Positions 31,374 through 41,402 of a stretch of 64,000 nt of DNA are shown here, piece by piece. Made by a program: the position numbers and the translations under genes. A model generated the notes under the pieces. The model was not told the origin of the DNA. It saw only the letters and a list, made by a program, of their open reading frames with translations, and searched no databases. Origin of the DNA: Methylobacterium fujisawaense (GTDB lineage: Bacteria; Pseudomonadota; Alphaproteobacteria; Rhizobiales; Beijerinckiaceae); contig NZ_JACJIM010000005.1 of assembly GCF_014138435.1 (NCBI RefSeq), forward strand, positions 62,001 to 126,000, read 5' to 3'. Positions within the stretch are counted from its first letter, which is position 1. Every line of letters begins with the position of its first letter.

Positions 31374-33232
31374 ACTCCGCCCTGCTGCCAGAGCGGCGTG
31401 GCAGCGTGTGGTCCGGCCTGCGAGACGGTGTCGCCGGCGTCGAGGGGACGGCGGAGCAGCCGACGATGCACGTGATCGAGCGCTGCGCCCTGAGCCCCCT
31501 CCGGACCCGTCTCGCGTCCGAGACGCACGGCGCCGATCGGATCGTGGTCTTGGCCGCCGACCTTGTTCATGGTCGCGCCCCGCCACCGCTCCACGACGGC
31601 ACCGATGAAGCCGGCGCCGGCGACTGCCGCGCCGTCCCCCGCCGCGGCGCCGCTCGTGTCGTTGCGCGGCTGGCGGATCGACGGGAGGCGCCGGAACGTC
31701 ATCCGGACCGGGATCGGAACGCCTTCACCGAAGGCAATGACCTCGCCCGTCCCGAGCGACGGGATGAAGGTGAGCAGGTTGCTGGCGTCCGATACCGCTG
31801 CGGCCAGGAAGGCCTGATCGCGCGCGTTCGTCATCCGCATGGCGAACAGGGTGCTGCATTGCGACATGATGGTCGCGTCGAGTTCGGCCGGACGCTGCGT
31901 GACCAAGCCGAGATGGACGCCATGTTTCCGGCCCTCGCGGGCGATGCGCGACAGGGCGCGGCGGGTCGGCGTGAAGCCGACGGAGCGATCGGCCGAGGCG
32001 AAGCGATGCGCCTCCTCGCACACGAACAGCAGCGGGATCGCGCCCTCGCTCCAGATGCCGAACTCGAACGCCAGCCGGGACAGGACGCAGACGACGGCGT
32101 CCACCACCTCGCTCGGCAAGCCGGCGAGCTGCATGATCGTCATCGGCCGCCCATCCGGATCGAGGCGGAACAGGTGCGCCAGGATCTCGCCCATCATGTC
32201 GCCGCCGACATTGGCGTTGTCGAACATGAAGCCGTGCCGCGGATCGTTCCGGATCGCCTCGATCCGCGTGATCAGACGGTGATAGTGCATCCGGGAGACG
32301 CGATTCTCCAGCCGGCCCATCCGCTCGTCAATGAGGGCAATCAGGTCCTGGAGCACGTAGGGCACGGGCGTGTCGATCGTGTAGCCGCCGGCCTTGCCCA
32401 GTGTCCGCTTCACGATCTGCCGGTCGCTCGCCTCCTTGTACTGGGCGTACTTGCTCTTCGCGAGCGGGATGACTTCGGCGAGGATCTCGATCTCCTCGTC
32501 CACGGCTGGACGCCCGCCGTAGATCACGTCGGCGATCTCTTCGAGGTTGAACAGCCAGAACGGCAGCTTGAGCGTCCGCGGGTTGATCACGCTCGCGCGG
32601 TCGCCGAAGCTGGCGGCGTATTCATTGTGTACGTCCAGCAGGAAGATGCGCACTGCCGGCTTGGCGCGCATCACCTCGTCCAAGATGATGGTCACGCCGC
32701 TCGACTTGCCGACCCCCGTGGCGCCGAGAACGGCGAAGTGCTTGGAGAGAAGGTCGTCGAGTTTGATGCAGGCGGGGGTTTCGGGGTCTTGGTAGAGCGC
32801 CCCGACGGCCGCCGTGTTGGCCACAGACACTTGGTGGACGATTCGCAGTTCGGAGGGGGACAGCAGCTCGACCGTGTCGCCGATCGCCGGGTAGCAGGTC
32901 ACGCCCCGGCAGAATCCAGGCACCCCATTCGTCTCAATGATCTGGCCGAGCAGGTCGAGGCTCGCAAAGGCCCCGGGTTCTCGCCCGCGCTCGTGGGCCG
33001 AGGCCAACGTCGTGACGATGCCCACGAGGATGGCCCCACCCGCACGGATCCGGACCAGATTGCCGACCGTGACCCTCACGCTCGGTCGCCCGTTCCGGAG
33101 CCCGAGCTCAAGATGAACTTTCGACCCCTCGATGGAAGTCACAGACCCCATCTGCGACGCGGACTCGTCGTCCCGGAACGTCCCGTCGCCGCTCAGCATC
33201 ATCCGCGCCCTGCTCTGAAACAGAATCGACAC
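31370..33232 (-). CDS. HerA-like (DUF87) ATPase
   Basis: A 620-residue protein with GTG start at 33232 (an ATG pair at about residue 11 is an alternative). N-terminal HAS-barrel region (about 30-130), Walker A GATGVGKSSG (about 178), Walker B PLLFVCEEAHRF (about 420) and the HerA pattern LSRIAREGRKHGVHLGLVTQRPAELD. HerA-type ATPases form hexamers that translocate DNA, often with a nuclease partner such as NurA; no NurA is adjacent. The last 100 residues are low-complexity and poorly conserved. Its partner in the operon is a c-di-GMP enzyme, which is unusual. Confidence 0.85.
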   Translation of the reverse strand: MSILFQSRARMMLSGDGTFRDDESASQMGSVTSIEGSKVHLELGLRNGRPSVRVTVGNLVRIRAGGAILVGIVTTLASAHERGREPGAFASLDLLGQIIETNGVPGFCRGVTCYPAIGDTVELLSPSELRIVHQVSVANTAAVGALYQDPETPACIKLDDLLSKHFAVLGATGVGKSSGVTIILDEVMRAKPAVRIFLLDVHNEYAASFGDRASVINPRTLKLPFWLFNLEEIADVIYGGRPAVDEEIEILAEVIPLAKSKYAQYKEASDRQIVKRTLGKAGGYTIDTPVPYVLQDLIALIDERMGRLENRVSRMHYHRLITRIEAIRNDPRHGFMFDNANVGGDMMGEILAHLFRLDPDGRPMTIMQLAGLPSEVVDAVVCVLSRLAFEFGIWSEGAIPLLFVCEEAHRFASADRSVGFTPTRRALSRIAREGRKHGVHLGLVTQRPAELDATIMSQCSTLFAMRMTNARDQAFLAAAVSDASNLLTFIPSLGTGEVIAFGEGVPIPVRMTFRRLPSIRQPRNDTSGAAAGDGAAVAGAGFIGAVVERWRGATMNKVGGQDHDPIGAVRLGRETGPEGAQGAALDHVHRRLLRRPLDAGDTVSQAGPHAATPLWQQGGV

Positions 33233-33489
33233 GATACTGCAGGGTGGTCATTAAAGTTCTGACAAAGGAATTCGCGCAAAAGCGTAATGCTTAACCGATG
33301 CTTTTTGTCTCAGTATTATCGCCCAGGTTGCGTGCGTCCTGTGCATCGGCTCGGGGTACGGGCGGCCGCCACCCTTCGCGATCTCGGTGTCTCAGGGATT
33401 CCGGGTATTGGACGCAGCCTGAAAGCCGGCCACCTCACCGAGAGTACAGAATCGCACGGTGCGGTCGATGGCGGATGTCGGGCGCGCAG

Positions 33490-33690
33490 CTAGGCCGCCT
33501 GCCCGTCGCCGAAATGCTCACGCATCCAGCACTCGCCGGAAATGCGGGCTCCGTTCCGCGTTACGAAGGCGTAGGGCGACTTTTCGACGACCGTGCCGCC
33601 GTGGCTGCGGATGATCCATCGGAAGCACCGGGGATCGTCCCTGCACGGGACGATTTCGACCGTATGGGAGTGCATTGTTTCGATCGACAT
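33490..33690 (-). CDS. Small conserved hypothetical protein
   Basis: A 66-residue protein from MSIETMHSHTVEIVPCRDD; an upstream in-frame ATG at 33726 would add 12 residues. It has CFRWIIRSHGGTVVEKSPYAFVTRNGARISGECWMREHF, a compact alpha-beta pattern seen in several Methylobacterium proteins of unknown function. Standalone gene. Confidence 0.6.
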   Translation of the reverse strand: MSIETMHSHTVEIVPCRDDPRCFRWIIRSHGGTVVEKSPYAFVTRNGARISGECWMREHFGDGQAA

Positions 33691-33868
33691 AGAGCAGTAA
33701 CGCCGCAGCGCAGCAATCCGCTCCATGCGACGATCGCGGAGGGTTACCGAACCGTGCGGGCCCGCACGCGATTTGCGCCGTCTTGCCGCGTCAGACCATA
33801 TCGCGCCGCGATCCGGGCCGAACCCGTCGACCGGATGCTACACCGGCACCGAGCAACAGGAAGTCTGC

Positions 33869-34111
33869 ATGCCGATCAAGGCCATCAATGACCGCAAGAA
33901 GCTGTCCAGCGATTTCAACGAGGCCAATGACGCCTTCATCGACGAGGTGCTGAACGCGCTCCAGGGCGGACGCATTCCCCTCGATCTCGCCCGCGCCTAT
34001 CTCGCGCATCCCGTGGCAATGATGCACACCGACGGGGCGCAGGCCGTCGCCAACTACTTCGAGCGCATGCTGGCCCAGCGACCGAATATCGACTGGACGC
34101 CGGGGAGTTGA
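33869..34111 (+). CDS. Small conserved hypothetical protein
   Basis: An 80-residue protein starting MPIKAINDRKKLSSDFNEAN, preceded by AGGA. Helical and acidic, with a NALQGGRIPLDLARAYLAHPVAMMHTD segment. It is followed with a one-base overlap region (TGATG) by the next small gene. Function unknown. Confidence 0.65.
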   Translation: MPIKAINDRKKLSSDFNEANDAFIDEVLNALQGGRIPLDLARAYLAHPVAMMHTDGAQAVANYFERMLAQRPNIDWTPGS

Positions 34112-34146
34112 TGACGGTGTCGCTGAGTCGAGGAGAGGACGCGCGG

Positions 34147-34362
34147 ATGACCATCGAAGAGATCGAGGAGCTGAACCGGGCCCGCGCCGCGCTGGCGCGC
34201 CAGAGGAATGCCATCGCCCGGCGCCTGGGCGGTCTCGACGTGGCGCCGATCTCCATGGCGGAGGATCTCACCCGGACGCTGCTCGCCATCGAAGCCGTGG
34301 ATCGGGCCCTGGTCGATGCGGGCCAGCCCCATATGGACATCGGCTCCAGGCCGGAGGCCTAA
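34147..34362 (+). CDS. Small coiled-coil hypothetical protein
   Basis: A 71-residue protein starting MTIEEIEELNRARAALARQR, an extended helix, followed by a short C-terminal part. AGGAGAGG lies 8 bases upstream of ATG 34147; an earlier ATG at 34111 overlaps the previous stop and is possible. Paired with the 80-residue gene. Function unknown. Confidence 0.6.
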   Translation: MTIEEIEELNRARAALARQRNAIARRLGGLDVAPISMAEDLTRTLLAIEAVDRALVDAGQPHMDIGSRPEA

Positions 34363-34449
34363 CCGACTCCGGCGCGTCAGCCCTCGCGGAGCCTTGCGCC
34401 GAACTCCCGGGCGGGCGTACAGGCTCGGGTGCTCTGAGGAGACCCGACG

Positions 34450-35730
34450 ATGTCCGACCGCCTGCCCGGCTTCAACACGCTGGCGATCCATGCGGGCGCC
34501 GCCCCCGACGCCGCCACGGGCGCGCGCGCCACGCCGATCTACCAGACCACCAGCTTCGTGTTCGACGATGTCGATCACGCCGCGTCGCTGTTCGGGCTCC
34601 AGGCCTTCGGCAACATCTACACGCGGATCACCAACCCGACGAACGCGGTGCTGGAGGAGCGCATCGCGGCCCTGGAAGGCGGGACCGCCGCCCTGGCGGT
34701 CGCCTCCGGCCACGCGGCCGAGTTCCTGACCATGCACGCCCTGATGCAGCCGGGCGACGAGTTCGTGGCCTCGAACAAGCTCTACGGCGGGTCGATCAAC
34801 CAGTTCAATCACTCGTACAAGAACTTCGGCTGGTCGGTGGCCTGGGCCGACAACGACGATCCCGCCTCCTTCGAGGCGGCGATCACGCCGCGCACCAAGG
34901 CGATCTTCTGCGAATCCATCGCCAATCCCGGCGGCGTCATCACCGACATCGCGGCGCTGTCGCAGATCGCCAAGAAGCACAACATCCCGCTCGTCGTCGA
35001 CAACACCATGGCGACGCCGTACCTGATCCGGCCCTTCGAGCACGGCGCCGACATCGTCGTCCATTCGGCGACGAAGTTCCTCGGCGGCCACGGCAATTCG
35101 ATCGGCGGCCTGATCGTCGACGGCGGCTCGTTCCAATGGGCGGGCGACGCGCGCTACCCGATGATGAGCCAGCCGCGGCCGGAATATTCCGGCATGGTGC
35201 TGGCCGAGACCTTCGGCAATTTCGGCTTCGCCATCGCCTGCCGGGTGCTGGGCCTGCGCGACCTCGGTCCGGCGCTCTCGCCGTTCAACGCCTTCCTGAT
35301 CCTCAACGGCATCGAGACCCTGCCGCTGCGCATGCAGCGCCATTCCGACAACGCGCTGACGGTGGCCACCCATTTGTCCAAGCACGAGGCCGTGTCCTGG
35401 GTGAGCTACCCGGGGCTGGAGACCGATCGTTACCATGCGCTGGCCAAGCGCTACACGCCGAAGGGCGCCGGTGCCGTGTTCACCTTCGGTCTGAAGGGCG
35501 GCTACGCGGCGGGCGTGAAGCTGGTCTCGAACCTCCAGCTGTTCTCGCACCTCGCCAATATCGGCGACACCCGGTCGCTGATCATCCATCCGGCCTCGAC
35601 CACGCACCGCCAGCTCACCGACGCGCAGAAGACCGCCGCCGGGGCGGGGCCGGAAGTGGTGCGCCTGTCGATCGGCTTGGAAGATCCGGCGGACCTGATC
35701 GACGATCTCGACGCCGCGCTCGAGGGCTGA
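34450..35730 (+). CDS. metY: O-acetylhomoserine sulfhydrylase-type PLP enzyme
   Basis: A 426-residue Cys/Met metabolism enzyme. It begins [33 protein letters not shown], has YTRITNPTN and the PLP lysine in [14 protein letters not shown] (about residue 210). The insert AWADNDDP and the C-terminal [17 protein letters not shown] with VRLSIGLED fit MetY-type enzymes of about 430 residues. It makes homocysteine (or cysteine) from the O-acetylated amino acid and sulfide. GAGGAGA precedes the ATG. No SAM riboswitch was recognised in the short upstream gap. Confidence 0.9.
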   Translation: MSDRLPGFNTLAIHAGAAPDAATGARATPIYQTTSFVFDDVDHAASLFGLQAFGNIYTRITNPTNAVLEERIAALEGGTAALAVASGHAAEFLTMHALMQPGDEFVASNKLYGGSINQFNHSYKNFGWSVAWADNDDPASFEAAITPRTKAIFCESIANPGGVITDIAALSQIAKKHNIPLVVDNTMATPYLIRPFEHGADIVVHSATKFLGGHGNSIGGLIVDGGSFQWAGDARYPMMSQPRPEYSGMVLAETFGNFGFAIACRVLGLRDLGPALSPFNAFLILNGIETLPLRMQRHSDNALTVATHLSKHEAVSWVSYPGLETDRYHALAKRYTPKGAGAVFTFGLKGGYAAGVKLVSNLQLFSHLANIGDTRSLIIHPASTTHRQLTDAQKTAAGAGPEVVRLSIGLEDPADLIDDLDAALEG

Positions 35731-35901
35731 CACGGTCCCGCGCCACGAGCCGGCTCCGCCGTCGTCGCGCGCGCGGCGCGGCGACCGAGGGCAGCGGGCA
35801 CTGGGTCAGCGTCGCACGGCTGGTTTGCTTCGCGACGCTCGCAAAGGCGGGGACGCCACGTTGCCGGCCGCCGCGCTCTGGCGCGACGGCCCGTGGGACG
35901 C

Positions 35902-37689
35902 TCAGAACGCGTCCGCCGCCAGCGCCATCGTGCTGTCCGCACCGGCCTTGATGCGGGCCAGGCGCAGGGCAGTCTCCGGCAGCATCCGCTCCATGTAGAA
36001 CCGGCCGCTCGTCAGCTTCGACTCCCAGCGCGGGGAGGGCGCCTCGGCATGCTTGGCCTGGGCGGCCTTGGCGATCCGCGCCCACATGTAGCCCAGGGCC
36101 ACGAGGCCGAAGAGGTGCATGAAGTCGGTTGCGCCGGCCCCGGCATTGTCGGGCTTGGCGAAGGCGTTCTGCATCAGCCACATCACCGCGCCCTGGAGAT
36201 CGTTCAGCCCGGCCTGGAGCGGCTGGGTGAACGGCGCCATCGCGGGATCCTCGCCGTGGTCCTTCAGGAAGGTCTGGACCTCGCCCAGGAAGGTCATCAT
36301 CGCCCGGCCGCCATCCTTCGGCAGCTTGCGGCCGATCAGGTCCATCGCCTGGATGCCGTTGGCGCCCTCGTAGATCATGGCGATGCGGGCATCGCGCACG
36401 AACTGCGACATGCCCCATTCCTCGATGTAGCCGTGGCCGCCGAGCAGCTGCTGCGCCTCGACCGCATTGGCGAAGCCGCGATCGGTGAACACGCCCTTCA
36501 CCACCGGCGTCATGAGGCCGAGATAATCGTCGGCCGCCTGCCGCTCCCGGGCATCCTCGGAACGGTGCAGGATGTCGGCCTGGAGCGCCGTCCAGAGCAT
36601 GAGGGCGCGGGCCGCTTCATTGAACGCGCGGATCTGCATCAGCGTGCGGCGCACGTCCGGATGGACGATGATCGGGTCGGCGGCTTTGTCGGGCGCCTTC
36701 GCGCCGGTCAGCGCCCGGCCCTGGAGGCGATCCTTCGCGTAGGCGGCGGCGTTCTGGTAGGCGACCTCGGACTGCCCGAGCCCCTGGACGCCCACGGCGA
36801 GCCGCGCCTCGTTCATCATCACGAACATGGCGTTGAGGCCGCGGTTCTCCTGGCCCACGAGCCAGCCGGTCGCGCCGTCGTAGTTCATCACGCAGGTGGC
36901 GTTGCCGTGAATGCCCATCTTGTGCTCGAGGGAGCCGCAGGACACGCCGTTGCGCGCGCCGAGGGAGCCGTCGGCGTTCACCAGAACCTTCGGCACCACG
37001 AAGAGCGAGATGCCCTTGGTGCCGGCGGGGGCCCCCTCGATCCGGGCGAGGACGAGGTGGACGATGTTCTCGGCGAGGTCGTGCTCGCCGGCCGAGATGA
37101 AGATCTTGGTGCCGGTGATGCTGTAGGCGCCGTCGCCGTTCGGCACGGCCTTGGTCTTGAGCAGCCCGAGATCCGTGCCGCAATGCGGCTCGGTCAGGTT
37201 CATGGTGCCGGTCCAGGCCCCTTCGACCATCCTGGGCAGATACAGCGCCTTCTGCTCCTCCGTGCCGTGGACCAGCAGCGCCGCCATCGCGCCCTGCGTC
37301 AGACCGGGATACATGCCGAAGGCGAGGTTCGCGCCCGAGGCGAATTCCTGGATCGCGGTGTTCAGCGTGTGCGGCAGGCCCTGGCCGCCATAGGCTTCGG
37401 GCACCGAAAGTCCCATCCAGCCGCCGCTCGCATAGGTGTCGTAAGCGGCCTTGAAGCCCGTCGGCGTACGGACCGTGCCGTCGGCGTCCCGGCGACAGCC
37501 CTCCAGATCGCCTGTCCGGTTGATCGGGGCCAGGACCTCCTCGGCGAGCTTCGCGCCCTCGCGCAGGACGGCCTCGATCACATCGGGTGAGGCATCGGCG
37601 AAGCCAACTAGGTTGTCCCGGGCATGAAAGCCGAGCACATCGGTGAGCAGGAACAGCGTGTCCTCAACCGGAGCGCGATACTGCGGCAT
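35902..37689 (-). CDS. Acyl-CoA dehydrogenase with C-terminal extension
   Basis: A 595-residue FAD enzyme starting MPQYRAPVEDTLFLLTDVLG. It has GWMGLSVPEAYGGQGLP, the substrate-binding NLTEPHCGTDLGLLKTKA, ITGTKIFISAGEHDL, and GGHGYIEEWGMSQFVRDARIAMIYEGANGIQAMDL with the catalytic Glu region. The roughly 100-residue C-terminal extension is typical of the long acyl-CoA / methylthiopropanoyl-CoA dehydrogenase group. It performs the first oxidation step of a beta-oxidation-type pathway; substrate not known. Confidence 0.9.
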   Translation of the reverse strand: MPQYRAPVEDTLFLLTDVLGFHARDNLVGFADASPDVIEAVLREGAKLAEEVLAPINRTGDLEGCRRDADGTVRTPTGFKAAYDTYASGGWMGLSVPEAYGGQGLPHTLNTAIQEFASGANLAFGMYPGLTQGAMAALLVHGTEEQKALYLPRMVEGAWTGTMNLTEPHCGTDLGLLKTKAVPNGDGAYSITGTKIFISAGEHDLAENIVHLVLARIEGAPAGTKGISLFVVPKVLVNADGSLGARNGVSCGSLEHKMGIHGNATCVMNYDGATGWLVGQENRGLNAMFVMMNEARLAVGVQGLGQSEVAYQNAAAYAKDRLQGRALTGAKAPDKAADPIIVHPDVRRTLMQIRAFNEAARALMLWTALQADILHRSEDARERQAADDYLGLMTPVVKGVFTDRGFANAVEAQQLLGGHGYIEEWGMSQFVRDARIAMIYEGANGIQAMDLIGRKLPKDGGRAMMTFLGEVQTFLKDHGEDPAMAPFTQPLQAGLNDLQGAVMWLMQNAFAKPDNAGAGATDFMHLFGLVALGYMWARIAKAAQAKHAEAPSPRWESKLTSGRFYMERMLPETALRLARIKAGADSTMALAADAF

Positions 37690-37763
37690 CTCTGGCTTCC
37701 CCCGTCTGGTGCAGGCCCCTCGACACGGCCCGCTGCCTTGGCCGCATGTAACCGCCCCGCCGC

Positions 37764-37847
37764 CTCCGGAGCAACGGCTCGACCCCGCCGCCTCCGGAGC
37801 AACGGCTCGACCCCGCCGCCTCCGGAGCAACGGCTCGACCCCGTCGT
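37764..37847. repeat. 28-bp tandem repeat, three copies
   Basis: Three consecutive units beginning CTCCGGAGCAACGGCTCGAC and completed by CCCGCCGC, at 37764, 37792 and 37820. The third ends with two changes. CTCCGGAG within each unit is a palindrome. The array lies between the acyl-CoA dehydrogenase start and the PodJ-like gene. Confidence 0.9.
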
Positions 37848-37913
37848 CGCCGGACCGGCGCACCCGTCCCACGCCGCCGGTCGCTCGCGACGATTACCGG
37901 GGCCCGGTGAACC

Positions 37914-37928
37914 TTAACCTCGTGTTTA
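37914..37928 (+). promoter_or_regulatory. Possible CtrA-binding half-site pair
   Basis: TTAA, seven bases, then TTTA, one mismatch from the CtrA consensus TTAA-N7-TTAA, 117 bases before the PodJ-like gene. The region is unusually AT-rich for this genome. Single site, so weak evidence. Confidence 0.3.
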
Positions 37929-38044
37929 CCAAGAAAGTTAATGGTCGCCTCGAACGATCCGACGCGTGTGTTCGTGGATACCGAATTCCGGTCCGCCCTG
38001 CGCAGAGGAAACGGACGCCGACCGCTGCCGACGACAGGCCACCG

Positions 38045-41000
38045 ATGACCCGCAACGCGATGCCGCAGCTCGACAGTTTCGATCCCGAGGTGCTCGACGC
38101 GGCGCGCGACGTGGCGGCGCGGGCGGGCGTGCCGCTCGAGACCTGGATCGCCTCAGTGGTGCCGCAGCAGCAATCGGCCGCTCCGGGAAACCGGCGGCAC
38201 CGGCGCCGCCACCGCGCCGAGCAGGTCGGTTCCGGTGCCGTCCGGCCCGATGCCGCGCCGGATCGATCCGCCCCGGCCGCTCCGGACGGCGAGAACCCGG
38301 AGCCCCGCGCCGACGCCTACGGCCAGGGCATCGCCGCCTTGATGGATCGCCTGGACGGGCTCGACCGGGCCCTCGACCATGAGCGGCGTGCCGCCCAGGA
38401 AGCGGAGGCGCGGCGCCTCGCGGAGATCGAAGCCCGCATCGAGCGGGCCCTCAAGGCGGCCCCTGTCCAGCAGGTGACCGAACGGCTCGGCGATATCGAG
38501 CGGCGCATGTCCCAGCTCGGCGAGCAGGTCGCCACCACGCGCCAGCCCGGCCGTCGCGCGCGCCCCGCCGCCGCGGACATCCGCAATGCGGTCCAGGACA
38601 TCCGGCAACGGCAGCGCGAGCTCGCCGAGACCGCCGGGCCGGGGGCCGCGATGTCCGCGACCGATGGCGGCGTCGTCGCCAGCATGCGCATGGACCTCGC
38701 GCGCCGGCTGGAAGCCCGGATCGAGGAAGGTGTCGCCCCGTCGACCGCCCTGATCGAGCTTCAGGAGGAGACCACACGCCTGCGCGAGGCGATCAACCAG
38801 CTGGCGACGAGCCGGGATATCGGCGCCCTGGAGCAGGCTGTCATCACCCTGGCCAGCGGCATCGAGCGGGCCCAGGCCGGAACCGATCTCACCGCCATCG
38901 CGGTGCCCATCGAGCAGGTCCGGGCGCAGGTCGAGCGCCTCGCCGAAGAGGTGGCCGAGAACGTCCACAGCCGCGTCGCGGAGGATGTCCGCCGCCTGGC
39001 CGAGCGCCTCGATTCCGCGGCGGCGACCGGCGCGGCCGATCCGGATGGTCGAACCCTCGCCGGCCTGTTTGCCGAGCTTGAGGAGATTCGCCGGCAGATC
39101 GGTGCCCTGGCGGGTCCGGAGCGGATACAGGGTCTCGCGCAGAGCCTTCAGGCGCTGAGCGCGCAGATTGCGCAGTTGCAAAGCCTGAGCGCCGGTCCGG
39201 ACCTGCGCCCGATCCTGGAGGAGATCCGCAGCGACGTGAAGATCGCCGCGCCGGCCGCGCTGGCGGAGCAGATCCAGGCGCTTGCGGAGAAGGTCGACCT
39301 CCTCTGCGCCCGGGACGATTGGTCCGAGCGGACCGGCGAAGCCGCCGCCCGTCCGGACGGGATGGCGTCGATCCACGCCATGCTGCGCAGCCTCGCCGAC
39401 AAGGTCGATCAGGTCGGCGCCCGGGCTGAGCACGAAGGGCTCGACGCCCTGGAGCGGCAGGTCGTCTCTCTGGCGGGGCGCCTCGACGCGCCGCTGAGCG
39501 TCGATCCGGCGCTGGCCGGCCTCGAGCGCACCATGGGCGACCTGCTCCGGCAGGTGACGGCTCTCCGGGACTCCGCCCCGACCGAGGCCGTGGTGGAACG
39601 CGCCGCGCGCAATGCCGTGGCCCAGACCCTCCAGGGTTCCGGTCTCGGCACGGCCGAGTCCGGGGAGATCGGCCTCCTCCGCGCCAGCTTGGCCGATATG
39701 CAGGCCCGGCAGGTCGCGTCCGATCAGCGGCTCGGCGCAACCCTCGATGGCGTCCAATCGGCCCTTGAGCGCCTTCTCGTCCGGCTCGGCCCGGCCGAGT
39801 CCGTCCCGCCGCGGGTCCCGTCCCTCGACGAGCGCCTGATGTCGTCGACGAGCGCGGAGGCGACCCTCGCGCCCGTCGAGGCGCGCGCGAAGCCCCGGCG
39901 GGACGGCATCGAGGCTTCCCGCCTCGCCGACGACCTGCTCGAGCCCGGCAGCGGCCGTCCGCCGCGCGAGCCGCGCTCGCCCAGAGAGCCGTCGGCCCGC
40001 CGGCCGATGCAGGAGCGGATCGGCGACGCGGCCGCCGCGCGGATCGCGGCCGACGCCACCTCTGAGACCGACATCAAGACCAGCTTCATCGCCGCGGCGC
40101 GACGGGCCGCCCAGGCCGCGCAAGCGGAGCTGGTCGCGGAAGCGCCCGTGGAGCGCCGGGAGACCCGGGGCGAGCGGGCCGCGCTGCTGCCCAACGCGAC
40201 GACGGGGCGGCTCGCGCGGCTGCGCGCCGAGATCGATCGCCGCCGCCGCCCGCTCCTGCTCGGGCTCGCCGCCATCGTGCTGGCGCTGGGCGCGCTCCAG
40301 GCGATCACCATGCGCAGCGCGGATGAGCCGCAAACGCCCGCCCCGGCGAGCCAGATCGCGCCGTCGCGCGGGGATGCCGCCGACGTCCAGAAGAAGGCTC
40401 CGGACGCCGCCAAGGAGACGCCGGACGCGAAGCCGGCCGTGGCCGATCCGACCACGACCCAGTCGCTGCCGAATCCCGCTCCCGCGGAGACGCACTCCAC
40501 CGCCAAGCCGGCGGTGCCGCAGGTCTCCGGCATGAACGCTCTGCAGGCCGATCTCGGGAACCTGCCGCCGGCGCTGGCCAAGGTGAAGCTCGCCGCCCTC
40601 GAGGGCGACGGCACGGCCATCTGGGACCTCGCCACCCGGGAGGCCGACGGCCGCGGCATGCCGCGCGATCTGTCGGTCGCGGCGAAGCTCTACGAGAAGC
40701 TGGCCTCGGCCGGCTACGCCCCCGCCCAGTACAAGCTCGCCGGCCATTACGAGAAGGGGTCCGGCGTCGTCCGCGATCTCGACAAGGCGAAGCTCTGGTA
40801 CGGCCGTGCCGCCGAGCAGGGTCATGCCCGCTCCATGCACAATCTGGCGGTGCTCTATGCGGAGAATCCGGTCGCCAACGGGAAGCCGGACTTCGCGTCC
40901 GCGGCCTCGTGGTTCCGCCAGGGAGCCGAATTCGGTGTCCGCGACAGCCAGTACAATCTCGGCGTTCTCTATGCCCGCGGCCTCGGCCTGACACAGGACC

Positions 41001-41266
41001 TGATTCAATCCTACGCGTGGTTCTCGGCTGCGGCGAGCCAGGGTGACGACGATGCCGGCAAGAAGCGCGACGACGTGGCCAACAAGCTGAGTCCCGCCGA
41101 TCTCGCCAGCGCGAAGAGCCTCGCGGCCAACTTCAAGCCGCGAAAGATTGACGCGGCGGTGAACGAGCCGCCGGCGTCGAAGGCCCCCGCCAGCCCGCCG
41201 ATGTCGCTGCTTGGGGCGCCTTTGCCCAGCGCGGTGCCGTCCACGGCCTCGCCCCGCCGGGGCTGA
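38045..41266 (+). CDS. PodJ-like polar organelle protein with coiled coil, TM segment and Sel1 repeats
   Basis: A 1,073-residue protein; ATG 38045 (MTRNAMPQLDSFDPEV) preceded by AGG. Residues about 90-680 are coiled-coil (long Glu/Arg/Gln/Leu helices such as ERRAAQEAEARRLAEIEARI). A single membrane segment lies at about 735-755 (LLLGLAAIVLALGALQAI), followed by a Pro/Ala/Lys-rich periplasmic linker. At about 840-1005 are Sel1-type repeats (KLYEKLASAGYAPAQYKLA, KLWYGRAAEQGHARSMHNLA, YNLGVLYARGLGL). This is the PodJ/PodJL plan: cytoplasmic scaffold at one pole and periplasmic TPR-like domain. It may define the new pole and anchor signalling proteins. Confidence 0.8.
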   Translation: MTRNAMPQLDSFDPEVLDAARDVAARAGVPLETWIASVVPQQQSAAPGNRRHRRRHRAEQVGSGAVRPDAAPDRSAPAAPDGENPEPRADAYGQGIAALMDRLDGLDRALDHERRAAQEAEARRLAEIEARIERALKAAPVQQVTERLGDIERRMSQLGEQVATTRQPGRRARPAAADIRNAVQDIRQRQRELAETAGPGAAMSATDGGVVASMRMDLARRLEARIEEGVAPSTALIELQEETTRLREAINQLATSRDIGALEQAVITLASGIERAQAGTDLTAIAVPIEQVRAQVERLAEEVAENVHSRVAEDVRRLAERLDSAAATGAADPDGRTLAGLFAELEEIRRQIGALAGPERIQGLAQSLQALSAQIAQLQSLSAGPDLRPILEEIRSDVKIAAPAALAEQIQALAEKVDLLCARDDWSERTGEAAARPDGMASIHAMLRSLADKVDQVGARAEHEGLDALERQVVSLAGRLDAPLSVDPALAGLERTMGDLLRQVTALRDSAPTEAVVERAARNAVAQTLQGSGLGTAESGEIGLLRASLADMQARQVASDQRLGATLDGVQSALERLLVRLGPAESVPPRVPSLDERLMSSTSAEATLAPVEARAKPRRDGIEASRLADDLLEPGSGRPPREPRSPREPSARRPMQERIGDAAAARIAADATSETDIKTSFIAAARRAAQAAQAELVAEAPVERRETRGERAALLPNATTGRLARLRAEIDRRRRPLLLGLAAIVLALGALQAITMRSADEPQTPAPASQIAPSRGDAADVQKKAPDAAKETPDAKPAVADPTTTQSLPNPAPAETHSTAKPAVPQVSGMNALQADLGNLPPALAKVKLAALEGDGTAIWDLATREADGRGMPRDLSVAAKLYEKLASAGYAPAQYKLAGHYEKGSGVVRDLDKAKLWYGRAAEQGHARSMHNLAVLYAENPVANGKPDFASAASWFRQGAEFGVRDSQYNLGVLYARGLGLTQDLIQSYAWFSAAASQGDDDAGKKRDDVANKLSPADLASAKSLAANFKPRKIDAAVNEPPASKAPASPPMSLLGAPLPSAVPSTASPRRG

Positions 41267-41402
41267 CGGCTCTCCTGAAGCCGGCGCCGCAGCCGCGCCG
41301 ACCTTGACCGCCGTGCCGCGATGCGGGAACGCTCCGGCGGGGCGGCATCGACCGCGGTCGGATCGCGCGGGTCGCCAACCCTTGCCGATGCCCGGAGGAT
41401 GG

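Noticed and set aside
31406..33262. 618-codon plus-strand frame over the HerA-like gene
   Set aside because: The minus strand has a complete HerA ATPase with Walker motifs; the plus frame is its shadow.
33277..33307. Inverted repeat CAAAAGC ... GCTTTTTG as a terminator
   Set aside because: The spacer is 16 bases and the stem is AT-rich and imperfect; it does not sit properly after a gene stop.
34363..34449. SAM-responsive riboswitch before the sulfhydrylase gene
   Set aside because: The gap is only 87 bases and I could not find a SAM-II type pattern.
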